Under the pieces are notes generated by a model. The model saw nothing but the letters and a program-made list of their open reading frames with translations. It was not told where the DNA came from and did not search any database. This document shows, in pieces, positions 11,688-23,652 of a stretch of 64,000 nt of DNA (within the stretch, counting starts at the first letter, position 1; every line of letters starts with the position of its first letter). The translations under genes and the position numbers were made by a program. This DNA is from Symbiodinium natans. Lineage: Eukaryota; Sar; Dinophyceae; Suessiales; Symbiodiniaceae. Where the stretch lies: positions 130,001 through 194,000 of the forward strand of contig CAJNDS010000380.1 of assembly GCA_905221605.1 (NCBI GenBank). Reading direction: 5' to 3'.

Positions 11688-12136
11688 CTAATCCTAATTA
11701 AACCCGAATGTATAATTGTCTGAGAGAGAGCCAATGAATGTTCACGCATGTCAAATGATTTCAATAGTCAACCTCGAGAGCACTAGACATCTGAATTTTG
11801 AGAAGCGCTCAGACTCTCAGATCCCCAACTTAAATAATCGAGAGGTTCTCCAAAAAAGCCCCCCCCAAAAGCAGAATAAAGAGGGTAGATGGGCCCATAA
11901 TAATTGCGACATGGGGGTCTAGGTTAGGCTTGGGTTTGCGCAATGCGTTTCAACCGCTAAACCCCAATCCCGACACCCCAAATACGTTGCAGCCGACACC
12001 CGTTGACTATGCATATATACATGATATACATACTATACATACGAAATATACATCGAATATGTGTGTGTATGTATATGATACATATGTATCCGCCGACCCC
12101 AGCAACAGCGGGGCGGCGTCAGTGAAGACCCTCCGT
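11688..12136. other. Spacer
   Basis: No supported frame. It holds a short AT-rich alternating stretch (ATATACAT-type, 12010-12090) just before the polypyrimidine block. Confidence 0.4.
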
Positions 12137-13034
12137 TTGTTTCCCCCCCCCCCATCCCTGCCCTGACCGCAACCTCTTCCCCCTTCCCCTTCCCAACCAT
12201 TCCACTCCACCTCTCCACTTACCCATCCCGCTCCCCTCGCCCTTGGCCCCCCCCCACCGCCTACTCCGCCCCTGACCACTTTTGCCCTACCTTCCGCTCC
12301 TAACCCTCCCACCACCAACCCCTTCCCCTGCCCCCCCTCCCCACTACCCTTCCCCTTCCCAACCATTCCACTCCACCTCTCCACTTACCCATCGCCTACT
12401 CCGCCCTGACCAATCTTTTGTGTTTGAGACATCCCCACCCCTCCCCCACCCCTCCACCCCCCCCCCTACCGCCCACTCCGACCAATTGTCAATCAAGGAT
12501 TGCAGCGCACGCAGCTTTCCGCCCCCAACTCCCTAATCCGCCACCAACCCTCTACCGTTGCCACTCCTCCTCTGTTCTGAGCCCTCTTTCACTCCCACCC
12601 TCTCTGCTTCCTGTCCTGCTTACCCATCCTCCTCCCCTACCCCTTCCCCATCCCTGTCCCCCCTCTCACCCCCACCCCCACCTCACCCGTTTTTCATGAA
12701 TCCGCCCCCAACCCCCTGATCAATACGCCCACCCCCAACTCCCTAATCCGCCACCAACACCACTCCCTCTCTGTTCTGTGCCCTCTTTCCCTCCACTTGC
12801 CCCATCCCTGTCCCTTTTTCACCTCCCCCTCCCACCCGCCCCCACTCCCCCCTTCCCCCCCCCCGACATCCTTACCGACTCGCCGGCCGCTCTTTTTTGC
12901 TGTCCCATTCCCCCTCCCCATCCCTCCCCTGCAGGCCTACCCTCTACCGCCTACTCCGCCCCTCACCAATGCTGTTTTAGGGATTCCAATCCACTCATCG
13001 CTCCCGCTCCCCTATGCACCCCTGCCTTCCCTAA

Positions 13035-13070
<36 letters not shown>

Positions 13071-14720
13071 ACCACTCCCCCCCACAATCTTTCGTCCCAC
13101 CCCCTCCCCGTCCCTCCCCCTACAGGCCTACCTCTACCGCCTACTCCACCCCTCACCATCTCTGCTGTTTCAGGGATTCCAATCCACCCACCGCCCCCCC
13201 CTTGTCCCCCTACCGCCTCCGCCGTTTGGAATTCCAGCGTCCTGACCAGTCCTCCTCGCTCCCGCTCCCCTATGCACCCCTGCCTTCCCTAATCCCCCCC
13301 CCCACCCACACACCCCACACCACTCCCCCCCACAATCTTTCGTCCCACCCCCCTCCCCATCCATCCCCCTACAGGCCTACCTCTACCGCCTACTCCACCC
13401 CTCACCAATCTCTGCTGTTTCAGAAATTCCAATCCACCCACCGCCCCCCCCCTTGTCCCCCTACCGCCTCCGCCGGCCCTGACCATCTCTTGTGTTTGCA
13501 ATTCCAGCGCACCTGACCAGTCTTTTGTGTTTGAGACACCCTGCCTCCTAATAACCAACCCCTGCCCCCCCTCCCCACCACCCCTCCGTTTGTTTCTTTC
13601 TTTTTCTGACCGCAACCTCCAACCCACCTCTCCACTTACCCATCCCGCTCCCTTCTGTTTGAGACATCCCCACCCCTCCCCCACCCCCCCCCACCCCACC
13701 TCCACATAGCCCTACAGCCTACTCTGACAAATTCTTTTCAGGGATCCGCCCCCAACTCCCCTGATCAATCAAGGATTGCAGCGCACACCCACCCCCAAGC
13801 CTTCCGCCCCCAACTCCGCCACCAACCCTCTACCGTTGCCACTCCTCCTCTGTTCTGTGCCCTCTTTCACTCCCACCCTCTCTGCTTCCTGTCCTGCTTA
13901 CCCATCCTCCTCCCCTACCCCTTCCCCATCCCTGTCCCCCCTCTCACCGTACCCCCCCTCCCCCTCCCTCCTCCTCCCTGCCACTTCCTCTCCAGCCACT
14001 TACCTCACCTCCTCCACCTACCCTCCCCCCCCACTCCCACCACCACCAACCCCTTCCCCTGCCACCACCCTTCCCCTTCCCAACCATTCCACTCCACCTC
14101 TCCACTTACCCGCTCCCCTCCCCCTTACACCCCCCCTCCGACCGCACCCCTCCCCCTTCCCCATCTCTGTCCCCTCTCACCGCTCTCACCCTCTGTTTAC
14201 CCATCCTCCCCTACCAGCCACTTACCTCACCTCCTCCACCTACTCGCCCCCACTCCCACCCCTCCCCACTTGACCAATCTTTTGAGGCCTCCCCCCCCCA
14301 CCCCCCCCCCACCCCCCACCCCTTATTTCCAGGCCTACCCCTCTACCGCCTACTCCGCCCCTCACCAATCTCTGCTGTTTTTTTCGGATTCTTTCTAATC
14401 CCCCAACTCCCTTTTCCTTTTGCTTGGCCCCCCCCCAACCGCTCCCCCACCCCTTCCCCATCTCTGTCCCCCCTTTCACCGCTCACCCTCTGCTTACCCA
14501 TCCTCCCCTGCCAGCCACTTACCTCACCTCCTCCACCTACTCGCCCCCCCTCCCACCCCCTTGCCCAATGTTTTAGACGTCCCACCCCTCCCCCACCCCA
14601 CCCCCCCCCCCCCACCCCCTCCCCATCCCCATCCCCCCCACCCTCTACCGCCTACACCAATCTCGGCAGTTGATGCCAATCACGACCGCTCTCATCACCC
14701 CACTCCCACCCCACCAATCT
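12137..14720. repeat. Polypyrimidine block with internal duplications, about 2.6 kb
   Basis: The plus strand is almost purely C and T, with CCCC-rich runs interrupted by short islands. An internal unit of about 258 bp is duplicated: the island CGCTCCCGCTCCCCTATGCA occurs at about 13000 and 13258, and the island CTGTTTCAG.GATTCCAATCC recurs near 12970, 13155 and 13412. Long proline/serine frames here are artefacts of composition. It lies between minus-strand exons at 11.69 and 15.08 kb and so is probably intronic or intergenic. Confidence 0.9.
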
Positions 14721-15081
14721 TTTGGTGTTTGAGACATCCCCACCCTTCCCATACCTGCCTACTCCGACCAATTTTCTTGTGTTTCAGGCATCCGCCCCCA
14801 ACTCCCTGGTGAATCAGGGATTGCAGCTCAGGCGGGCCTGCTCTGGAGATCGGCCGCGGTACTGCCCACGTCACTGGCCCTTTTGGGGGTCGGCGGCACT
14901 GGCGGTAGCCATTAAATATTATATATATATATATAGATATATTGCCAGAGTTTCCTTGCTCGAGTGGATTGGGGTCTCTGGGTGAACCTGCTTTGCTGTC
15001 ACAGAACGTCTGGGAAGTCTGAGAAACTCTGCAGTCTAGGGTTTAAACACCAATAGCCTCTAAATTTAGGATCCGGACTAC
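14721..15081. other. Spacer with short AT repeat
   Basis: Holds a TATATA run at about 14917-14940 and no supported frame. Confidence 0.5.
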
Positions 15082-15254
15082 CATCTCGATTCTCGATGCT
15101 CGATACTGCGTGCTGAATCTGCAGCTCTAACTGCTCTGGAGACTGAAAAACGGTTGGAATCACCGAAGCAACCCCCCTAAAGGAAACAGCCGCCTCGGCT
15201 CCGACCAGCACTGTGGTTGGGATGACTTCTGTGCGTTCCACGGTGGCAGCTTCC
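15082..15254 (-). CDS. Internal exon, function unknown
   Basis: After CTTCTCAG on the minus strand (acceptor followed by G) the frame reads EAATVERTEVIPTTVLVGAE, AAVSFRGVASVIPTVFQSPE and QLELQIQHAVSSIENRD, ending at a GT donor (GTAGTC) at 15080-15081. The exon is one base, 57 codons and one base. The composition is that of a folded protein. No family recognised. It belongs to the run of minus exons between 11.2 and 17.9 kb. Confidence 0.5.
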
Positions 15255-16210
15255 CTGAGAAGTCCGCAAGGTTGCTTTTATTTTGTGCAACAGGCATCGC
15301 CAGGCTTTATAAGACAATCTGACAGGATTTTGGCAAAAGGTTCACTGACTTGGGAACACAAGAGTTCTACGCTTTGCGGACAGGGCCGGGCTCCCGTCGG
15401 CTTGGCCAAAGGCTGTTTGGTTCGGATCGGAGCCAAACAATTCATGCTCACCTGTTTGCACATGGGCCTGGTCTACAATGCTGCTCTGACCCAACCCCAT
15501 TCTATCAAATCTTTGTACCGGATGGGCACTCTGGACGAACTAAGACTCTGAGACTCCGGAAGAGACCCAAACCACATTGAGGTTTGCAGGAGATCGGAGC
15601 ATTTCGGAGCATTTCGGAGCCCCGGCTCACCGAACTCGCCAGCCACCGTGTCTACGTCTCTGCGCCGCAGGAGGCGTGTCTCCCAGCGCTCCTCTCAAGC
15701 GTTCGTTGCGCAGCTTTTCCGCACTTTAAATGCTTCTTGATTTACATGCCATGTCGGCACAGTTGTGGTTCGGAATGTCTTGGCTTTGGTTTCGGATTCC
15801 GATTTGTGAATGCTATAAGGGCCGAGCATGCAAAAAACTCGTGGGCACTGTGGGGTTTGAGTGGAACCGGAACATGCTGTGCTGCGTCTGTGATGCTCCT
15901 ATGACACTGCTGCATCTGCTGCAATCGCAGCGACGCGATGAAGACCGGAACCACAAATTGCGTGCATCCTCTTCGTGACACGCTGGACTGAAACTGAAAT
16001 GCATGCTTGGTCTTGGATATGTCGGTGTCCCCTTTGCTGCTCTTTTTGGGCACTCACACTTGTGCCGACCCGCTTTGGCCCCCCAAGGGCTCAATCATCT
16101 GCTCATGGATCGTCTAGCGGTCTAGCGATACCTGTGGAACGCAAGACCAAATTGGAACTAGACACCCCAGTCAAGCATCACACTTGAACCCCATGAAGTT
16201 GGAGTGCCTG
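15255..16210. other. Stretch with competing short frames
   Basis: At 15.73-16.09 kb both strands have open frames of similar quality (plus GRACKKLVGTVGFEWNRNML; minus FVVPVFIASLRLQQMQQCHR) and I could not choose. No repeats. Confidence 0.3.
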
Positions 16211-16810
16211 AGCTGTACAGTTTTACAGCTGCATTGGCATGCACGTTGATGTTGTGCACAGGAAGGCCCACATAAAGGCCGCCCCAGATAGCTTCACAAG
16301 GGTCCTTCTGGGTGATCTCTGCCTGAAGTGCCTTGATGTCCTGATCGCGCAATGTCAAAACAAGAGCGCGCTGCCGATGGTTACACAATGAACCAGATGT
16401 CAGGGGCCGTCGCTTGATCATGTTAACGCCCAGTGCTTGCTCGCAACTCTCGCGAAACCACCAGACTTCAAAGCTTGACTGATGTTCTCGCAGCAGTTAG
16501 GCATGCTGTGAAAATCCCGGTGGTTCGGCCCAGCAGCTTCAGGAGTCTCAGCACCCTCTACAGCAGCTTGCTAGAGGGTCTGTATAGCTCGAAACTTTTG
16601 GCCAGGGGCTGTAGGCATCAGAACGCTATGGATGAAAAGGCGGTCTTCGGAGGGGTTACTTGAGATGAAGTCTGAGTTACATGCTGTCATACACCATTAC
16701 TGTACACTACAAATTCATGATGCAAAACCACATCACGGGCAGGATGTGAGTAGGTGGAACCTGCTCAATCTTGTCCAGCGCAACAGTGATGGAGGCAGCC
16801 TCCAGAGAAA
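16211..16810 (-). CDS. Three consecutive exons of a minus-strand gene
   Basis: Exon 16761-16810 reads SLEAASITVALDKIEQ and ends at a GT donor in phase 0. Exon 16430-16570 starts after CCCTCTAG in phase 0 and reads QAAVEGAETPEAAGPNHRDF, HSMPNCCENISQALKSGGFA and RVASKHW, ending at a GC donor. A 59-bp intron separates it from exon 16370 to about 16211, which reads RALVLTLRDQDIKALQAEIT, QKDPCEAIWGGLYVGLPVHN and INVHANAAVKLYSSG. Phases agree at both joins. Upstream of the first exon the same frame reads AKLVQDVAMTKNFA and then a TAA, so either splicing uses the AG of that TAAG or the copy has a premature stop. Function unknown; may be the tail of the kinesin gene. Confidence 0.5.
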
Positions 16811-17392
16811 CTTAGGCGAAATTCTTCGTCATCGCCACATCTTGCACAAGCTTGGCCAAGCCCCATAAACGTTGAGCCGGAGGGTCTTGAAACAGCAGAA
16901 CAAAAGCATAAAGGCCAGAACTATTGAAAATCTATTAAAATGCGTGCAAAGGCAAGCGGCCGTAAACAGGAACGATTGAGCATGGCAGGACGTTTCACGA
17001 TGGTCTGGGACTCTGCGATGTTGGACTGGTCTGCCTTCTGAGTCGTTCTGTTTCCGTTTCTTGACTGTTGTCTGCCCATGTGCGCTCGACATCCCCCGCA
17101 CCACCTCAATACCCCAACGTAGGTTGAATCAATCTTCTCAATCTTCTCATTGTTTGCCCGTGCGAATCTGTGAGGCAGTTCTAGCGGGATCCTAAGTTAC
17201 ATCGGCTTTTCTAGAGAAAATACACTTAGCCGCCCTCTGCTCTGCCCAGTAATCCCAAACGAAACTCTAATGTTTCGATGCGACACCCCTCGGACTCACA
17301 ACCTGTGAAAACGTTGCTTTTGTGGGCACACGCTTCTCCCGCAGCCTAGATCCCGCCAGGGTCTCCTGTCTCCAAGAACTCGATCTTCAGTA

Positions 17393-17749
17393 CGTATGTA
17401 GCCTATCTGCCCTGCCCTTCTTTCCCAATTCCCACGAGTGCTCTAAAATGCCCCCGGCCTCGAATGTGCCACTGAACTGTTTGTGCTCACTCAGAAGCTT
17501 GCGCGAAAGAGACTGGTCTTCCAGAAAACTAGGCATTTGTATGAATCTGTCAACATATGCGACCCCGTTGTGACCATTCGGGCCATTGGAGGGGATCCAT
17601 CGCAATGATTCAACTCTTGCAAAAGGCCTGATCTGCCTCCAGACGTTTCTGAACCTTGGCCCCGTTCACATCTTCCCGGACATGGGGCTCGCGGTGTTCG
17701 CGAAAAGGTTCTTCTCAGGGTGCAAAGATGTCAATCGGCGCAAACATCT
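17393..17749 (-). CDS. Two exons of a minus-strand gene, possible kinesin tail
   Basis: Exon 17670-17749 follows GATCCTTAG and reads RCLRRLTSLHPEKNLFANTA then SPMSGKM, ending at a GT donor in phase 2. A 42-bp intron leads to exon 17627 to about 17393, which begins with G after CAGATCAG (restoring ATG) and reads PFARVESLRWIPSNGPNGHN, GVAYVDRFIQMPSFLEDQSL, SRKLLSEHKQFSGTFEAGGI and LEHSWELGKKGRADRL. The second exon is about 80 codons, uninterrupted. It follows the kinesin LRFA exon (17807-17903) on the same strand, so it is likely the next part of that protein. No named domain recognised. The 3' splice end is uncertain. A weaker frame QKADQSNIAESQTIVKRPAM at about 16.99-17.06 kb may be the next exon. 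Confidence 0.55.
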
Positions 17750-17806
17750 CTAAGGATCTCTAAGGCTGCCGCCTGGGCGCACGTCTCTGCCTCACCACGC
17801 AAATAC

Positions 17807-18688
17807 CATCATCGGAGCTGGTCGCCGGAAACATGTCTTTGCAACATCTTGAATGTCTTGAATTGTCTTGGACCAAGGCGAAACGCAATGTCTGCAAAGA
17901 CTCCTGTGCAAAAGGGGCATCCGTGCGACTCGGCATATACAGTTAATTAGAACGCTCTCCTACTGTCAGCTTTTCCTCGTACATGCTCTTGACTAAGGGT
18001 TCCAAAAGCTATACTTCCTGGATACTTAGAAAGTAAAATGAGGTTTGCGTTCTGGCTACCTAACCTGACAGAAGGAATGCGATCCCACTGAAATGTAAGC
18101 TAGGCTGCGGGTTTGGGAGTTTAGGTTTAGGCTTTTTGGGTTGTAGGGTTAGGGGCCTATAAGATTCACAAGCGAGGGCCCAATGAACCGGGGAGGAGGG
18201 GGGCCTCAAGGGAGGGGAGACATGTGCGTGCACCGCTGCCAGAGGCAAGACAGAGAGTCCTTTGCGATGGTGTGTGCGGTTGGGCGTGACTTTGTGATGG
18301 TGCTACTTTTCGAGGGCCACCTGTGTTTTGCGTTCTGTGGCTTGATCTGCATCAAATCAGAGGGCCGGGTCGTCGTGCCACCAGAACCAAGTCCAAGCAC
18401 GGATCAGCTTTCATTCTAGCCCCCTGAAAATTCTTGACTTGAAGCAAGCCTAGACACCCTAAGTCCTATAGACCCTAAACCCAAGCCCAGCCCTGCGCAG
18501 CAGAAGATCGCAATCAAGCTCTAAACACGCAACACGAAACACTAAACCTCACGCCAAAAGCCGAAGCCTGGGTCAGCGGATAGGGAGCTTGGATTTTCAG
18601 AGCCCCATGGGGAATCATTCTTTAAAGGCGGGGCTGGCCCCCCCCCCTCCCCCCCCCTCCCCTCCCCCCCCCCCCCCCCCCCCCCCCT

Positions 18689-18721
<33 letters not shown>

Positions 18722-20801
18722 ACGACGACAACGCACCGTTCTTCAACTAAGAAGGCTTAACGTTGTGATATGCAAGCTTTGTCCTCCGCATGTGCGGGAT
18801 CCATTGTTGCAGTAGTGATGATCAAGGTTCGTGCCTCAGTAAGTAGCATGGCAAGCCGAGGGCTGAGCGGGCGCTCGCAGGAACGTCAACCTACCAAAAA
18901 ATCCAGCTAGTGTCACCTGATCCGCAAGTAGACACCCCTGCGAGAGGAGGCGCAGACGGCAACAAACAGCATGCGAGACACTCAGGATCAACCAGCCAAA
19001 GGCAGCCGGCTTTAAATAGCTTAGCGTGGCCAGAATCAGGCTGGGTTCGACGTTCCGACCGGAGGCGTTAAAAGTGCCAAAGGCATGAACCCGCAGATAC
19101 TATACACCGAAGCCAGACGCCTCAATGAAGCTAACGTCAACTACCTTCGCAAAGGCAGAACCTGTCAGAAAATGCGTGCTGCTGATTATATGATACGCCT
19201 TTGGCTGCGCCATATGCCGCCTCAGAGGAAAGTGACTAGAATTGACTAGAGCAGTGGCGGCACGGCTCAGGGCTCCGCTGAGCCACCCAAAGCTTCCTGG
19301 AGTAGCATCCTGGCAACTGGTAAAAATTCTCACAATTCTCAATGTGAACGAACTGTGTTCTCATGCAAGCACGCCCGGCACACGTAAGCTTGGAGTCCTG
19401 ATAAGGAACGTACGGAAGCCTCAGAATCAATGCTTTGGACTGTCAGGACAAATCTGTGGCTGGTACAGCTCCAGTTTTCTGGCACACGTCAGAGTGGCAT
19501 GCACAGTCGCCCGTCCCCGAAAAGGTGCTGGCGCATGCGATGGCACGCCCTCAGCTGCCATACGAGAACGCCTGCCGCAAGCTCGCCGACAACGTATACA
19601 CAAATGTATATTGATACATATATGTATATTTACATATATATATATATATGTACATATCTATATATATATATATCCACATACATGTTGGACATTGCTGGAC
19701 CAGGTCATTTCTTGTGACTTTCTGCGTTTGGAAGGTTGAGGGGGGAGGCGGAGGCAGTCTTGGAGTCAGGGTGGGGTTTTGGGGTTTGGGGGTTTTAAGC
19801 CTTACTTGAGGCCTCAGGGCTTTTCAGGATTTTGTCGGGTTGCTTCGGGAATTTTCCAGGGCGCTTTAAGGGTACGGTTTTTGGAGCCGCCGACCCTTAA
19901 ACAAGGCGAAGCCGTCACTACGTCCAGAACTTGCCATGACTACGCATTGTGCAATCATGAGCAATCATCCGACCTGTGCAGTACTTCGATGACGCGCTTG
20001 AGGGAAAAGAGACCCTGCAGTGGGAGGACACTCTGCTTTCGGCATCTTCCAGCCAGCTTAGGGATGACAGTGCAGAGGAGTCCCGTTGTTCCACAGCCAG
20101 TGATTTCTACGGTGTAACATACACGATCAAATGGCTGCACACGTCAGCCTTGTTGATGTTCATTGTTTCCTGGATCCTCTGTCGTTGGAGATAGAACTCT
20201 TGCCAGGAGATGCGGCTCCTGTCGTCATGAGGTGGCAGACAGCCAAGAAGAGCACATCATACACGTCACACAAGCACTGCGCATTCGGGCAGTACCCAGT
20301 AACCCAGTAGCAGCCTGCATCCCTCGCGCAACAGGTGGACTAAGATTGAACGCAAGCGGGACGTAATTTCTCAATTCGCAGAAGTCACTGCTCTTCGCCG
20401 CCGACAACCGTGACTTTGGCCTCCCAACACTGTCGACAAGCACACCATGCAAAGAAGCACCCGTCTCAATTCGGAATTCCTTTTCGTTCCCGGGAATGCT
20501 GCAATGCCGGGCGAACCACTCAAGCCTATCCATAACTCGTCCATACAAGTAGCTGCAACATGCTGCAACATGCTGCAAAATGCTGCAACTCATGGGTCAT
20601 GTAATGTCATGTACAAACCTGCATGCAGTAGGGCCTTATCGCCTCTTGCAAAAGACATACATCGGGCCTTAGCTGCTTCGACCTTACTCTTTGACAGCTG
20701 CTCGGACCCGCCAAGGTCCGCAAAGTAGAAACGGCTCCTGCTTTGCTGCAGAGTACATTCACCCAAGTCTAGCACAATCAAAACAAATCCACCAAATGAC
20801 G
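17807..20801 (-). CDS. Kinesin-family motor domain (C-terminal half), multi-exon
   Basis: Six minus-strand exons spell the second half of a kinesin motor in the right order. 20668-20801 gives FVLIVLDLGECTLQQSRSRF then YFADLGGSEQLSKSKVEAAK, matching the switch II DLAGSE motif. 20149-20178, only 30 nt, gives RIQETMNINK. 19970-20014 gives GLFSLKRVIEVLHRS. Together these match the INKSL..L..VI helix at exactly the usual distance from DLAGSE. 19384-19439 gives SKALILRLPYVPYQDSKLT, the VPYRxSKLT motif. About 19279-19309 gives MLLQEALGGSA, matching LLQDSLGG. 17807-17903 gives ESLQTLRFALVQ, matching the closing LRFA element. Most joins agree in phase and use GC, GT or possibly GA donors. The DLGGSE variant has Gly for Ala. 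The exon carrying the P-loop should lie above 20.8 kb and was not found, nor was the exon between 19279 and 17903. Kinesins are microtubule motors; the subfamily is not determined. Confidence 0.8.
18637..18720. repeat. C/T homopolymer-rich tract
   Basis: A nearly pure cytosine run with scattered T pairs. It lies in an intron of the kinesin gene model. Confidence 0.95.
19605..19680. repeat. AT-rich alternating repeat
   Basis: TATATA and CATATAT alternation over about 70 bp, inside the kinesin intron between exons at 19.44 and 19.97 kb. Confidence 0.9.
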
Positions 20802-21023
20802 CTCAGGGGAAATGAAATTGCAAGGTGTTAAGTTTCTTGCTGGTGGGTTTTAGACTTTTTTAAAAAAAGAGAGCAAAATAAGTGTTTTGCACTAGTTCTC
20901 AAAACTCAGAAGCGTTCTGATTCACGTTTTCAAATTTGAGTTAGCTAAAACACGGGCACGCCCCAAACCTGCACATAACTCCAAAACCAGGTAAAGTGCA
21001 AAATATAGCACATGTGTATTACT

Positions 21024-21115
21024 CAACCCTAAACCCTAAACCCTACACCCTAGGCCCTAAACCCTAAAACCCTAAACTAAACCCTAAACCCCAAACCCTA
21101 AACCCTAAAGCCACC
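21024..21115. repeat. Interstitial CCCTAAA-type repeat, imperfect
   Basis: About ten units of CCCTAAA and variants (CCCTACA, CCCTAGG, CCCCAAA). Further isolated units continue to 21180. Confidence 0.9.
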
Positions 21116-21645
21116 CTCCTAAACCCTGGTACCAGCGCTGTGAGAGCACTGGCCCTTTGATAAACCCACCCTCCTAAACCCTATAGAAGCGCTGTGGCGC
21201 CCCGCCCGGAGAGTGCGACGCGCCCCGCCCAGAGAGTGCCAAACAAAAAAGGAGGGAGGGGTGGGGGAAGCACTGCGACAGTGCGCCCACCCCCATCAAA
21301 ATTCAGTGTTGTATTTAGCCTGTGTTGCTTGATTCCTGTAATCTCGTAGATAAGTTGGAAGCACACAAACTTCACAAATAAAACAGAAGACAGAGATTTG
21401 GAGGGGGGGGGGATGGCAGGCAGGGCGGGAGTAAAAATGACACACAAACATTTATCAGGGAAAACAGAAGTTTTGTTTCTTTTCAAAGATGCAAATCACT
21501 CCCACATGTGATGAAAAATGCACACCAACACCAGCCCGTGCATGATCTAGCCATGATTCAATTAACTGAAACTAATCACATACGAAGCAGACTGCATCAT
21601 TGTTTGCACGTCGTGGCCTCCTTGCTGCTATGAAGGTGATTAAAC

Positions 21646-21741
21646 CTTGCAAGTTTGATGATTGATGCTCCCATGAAATCCACCATTTGCAGCACGTCCG
21701 GCGTTCCGGGCTCAGCATGCAAAGCTTTGTGAGTGCCCACT
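21646..21741 (-). CDS. Internal exon, function unknown
   Basis: Between a CTGGCAG acceptor and a GT donor (AAG|GTTTAA) the minus frame reads VGTHKALHAEPGTPDVLQMV then DFMGASIIKLA. The exon is one base, 31 codons and two bases. It is short, but both splice sites are good and the composition is protein-like. It could be an upstream exon of the kinesin gene, though it does not match a kinesin motif I know. Confidence 0.45.
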
Positions 21742-21766
21742 CTGCCAGGTCAGTAGTGACTTCAGA

Positions 21767-21818
21767 ACCCTAAACCCTAAAGCCTAAACCCTAAACCCTA
21801 AACCCTAAACTCCTAAAC
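21767..21818. repeat. Interstitial CCCTAAA repeat
   Basis: Seven to eight nearly perfect CCCTAAA units immediately upstream of the minus exon at 21646-21741. Confidence 0.95.
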
Positions 21819-23491
21819 CAGGGGCTGTTTTGCCTTCCAGGCGTTTTGTTTGAGGCACTTGGTTTTCCTAAGTCGGAAAGCTGTGTAAGGGACAACCACC
21901 ACAAGCTCTTCCCCAGCCAACAGACTCGAGTATCCTCTCGTATCTTGACTGATGCCAAACCCTGTAAAGCGACGGGAACACTTGAGAATCCCGCTCATGT
22001 CGATGCCGATGCTGACTCGCTTCAGTCACAAGCTGCCGGGGCCTGAGAGTGAATGTGCCTGGCTGGTACCATTTTTGAGCATAGGCGGCTTGAGCAACTT
22101 CGTACTAGAAGGAAGCCATGCACCAAGTTTCTTTGGGTTTAGCTTAATCATATAAACTTAGAGAGGTCCAGAAGATAGGTCAGCAAAGTGTGCCAGCCAC
22201 AACTACAGCCTCTGCCATTTATGCGCTGGATCCGCCCCCTGGGCCAACACAGTACAACACAGTATAACACAGTAGAACACAGTGCAAGGGGTAAAGTGTA
22301 AAGGTCCAAGTGCTCTGGTCAGGTGATGTGCTGTGTGTCAGTGTGTCCGGCAGCCCCCAGGCCGCCAGGCTCTGCTCTGGGGCGCTTTCTTCGCATACCT
22401 CTTCCTTGGCGGCCTTGGCGAGGCTCTCGGCTCTCGGGCCACAGGCTGGGCCCCCGAAGTGACGCAAAAGAGGATGGGAAACTTGAGAAACCGGGCACCC
22501 AAGAACAGCAGAAGAACGTGTCCCGAACTTCCCGAGTTCATTCATTTCAACATGATCGCCAGGAAGGATGCGCCGTGGCCGCGTCAGCGCTGCTGCTGGG
22601 GCACAAGGCCTCTCCGTGTTTCGTGCAGTGGTTCAGATGTAACCTCATCCCTACCTGACTGGGCCTGACTTCCCGACCTCCAGCTCATTCATAGCAGCAT
22701 TCGTCAATTCAAGCCCCTCTATTCGTGAGTCGCGTGAGTTTTTTAGAGTAAGACCCTGACCACCGCGTAACACCAGAGAAATTCACATGCCTAAATTCCT
22801 AAAGCCTATAAGACCCAAACTTGCCTTAAACCTTTGAGATATAGAGCTTGTCGTTGGGTCTTTGGGCCAGGCGCGGCTGGTGCGGCGCTTCCCGCCGCCG
22901 CGGCTGCTCAAGCTGCTGAAGCAGGTTCGACGCTGGGGCTGGGCCGTTTGGAACGAACCCTTACCCGTAGATTCTGTAGATTAGTTTGTAGTGACACATG
23001 CCAGTGCTGCCTGACCCTTTCGCCAGTGTGATGTCGCAGTCGCAGCAAGTTGATTCCTCATGGCCGCACGTCCTGATGCACTCATGTGTTTCCACATGTT
23101 TGAAGCAAGTCAATATATGAATAAACCCTCAGTGCCCCTCAGCCCTCTGGGGAGACAAGTCACGCTCAACCACACAATACGTGCCAGTCAGGGGGGTGCA
23201 GTGCAGTGTGCAGGTCGATTCAACTCAGCCGGCCAAATGTGTTGAGTCTGAAATTTCGGAAATTCAAATCAACCCTTCTCCCCAAACTTGAATCGAACGT
23301 TTTATCCCCTGCCACTTCGTTGGTCCTGGCCCCTCCACATCGACCTCAACTTCTACGACGACTGCGACATGACTGACTTCTCATTCGGGCACAGGGCCCA
23401 GAGAGTGCGTGTTCAGACCTTTGGGGTTGGGGGCTCGGGGCTTCAGATCTTGGGTTGAGGGCTCAACGGCTTCGGGCTTCGGGGAGGATCA

Positions 23492-23652
23492 GAGGCTTGT
23501 GGTGGCTGATACGCCCCTCTCAGAATTGATTGCGCCGAAGACTACAGGTTGACATGGGTCATCATCTGAAAGCGATACCTAACCCCAAAAGCTACACCCC
23601 CAGATGAGAGTCAGTTCTATCTTCAGAACTTGAGTTGAAGAAAGGGATTGCG
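23492..23652. repeat. Dispersed direct repeat, copy 1
   Basis: About 160 bp beginning AGGCTTGTGGTGGC and ending GAAAGGGATTGCG recurs almost unchanged at 25294-25466. A neighbouring segment (TCGGCTCCTCCTACTTTAAG at about 23738) also recurs at about 25203, but its order relative to the first segment differs between the two places. Confidence 0.9.

Noticed and set aside
12282-14812. Several proline/serine/threonine-rich frames on the plus strand and glycine-rich ones on the minus
   Set aside because: They follow from the C/T composition; no splice sites, motifs or stop-usage pattern supports them. The same applies to 33.66-34.58 kb and 53.47-54.0 kb.
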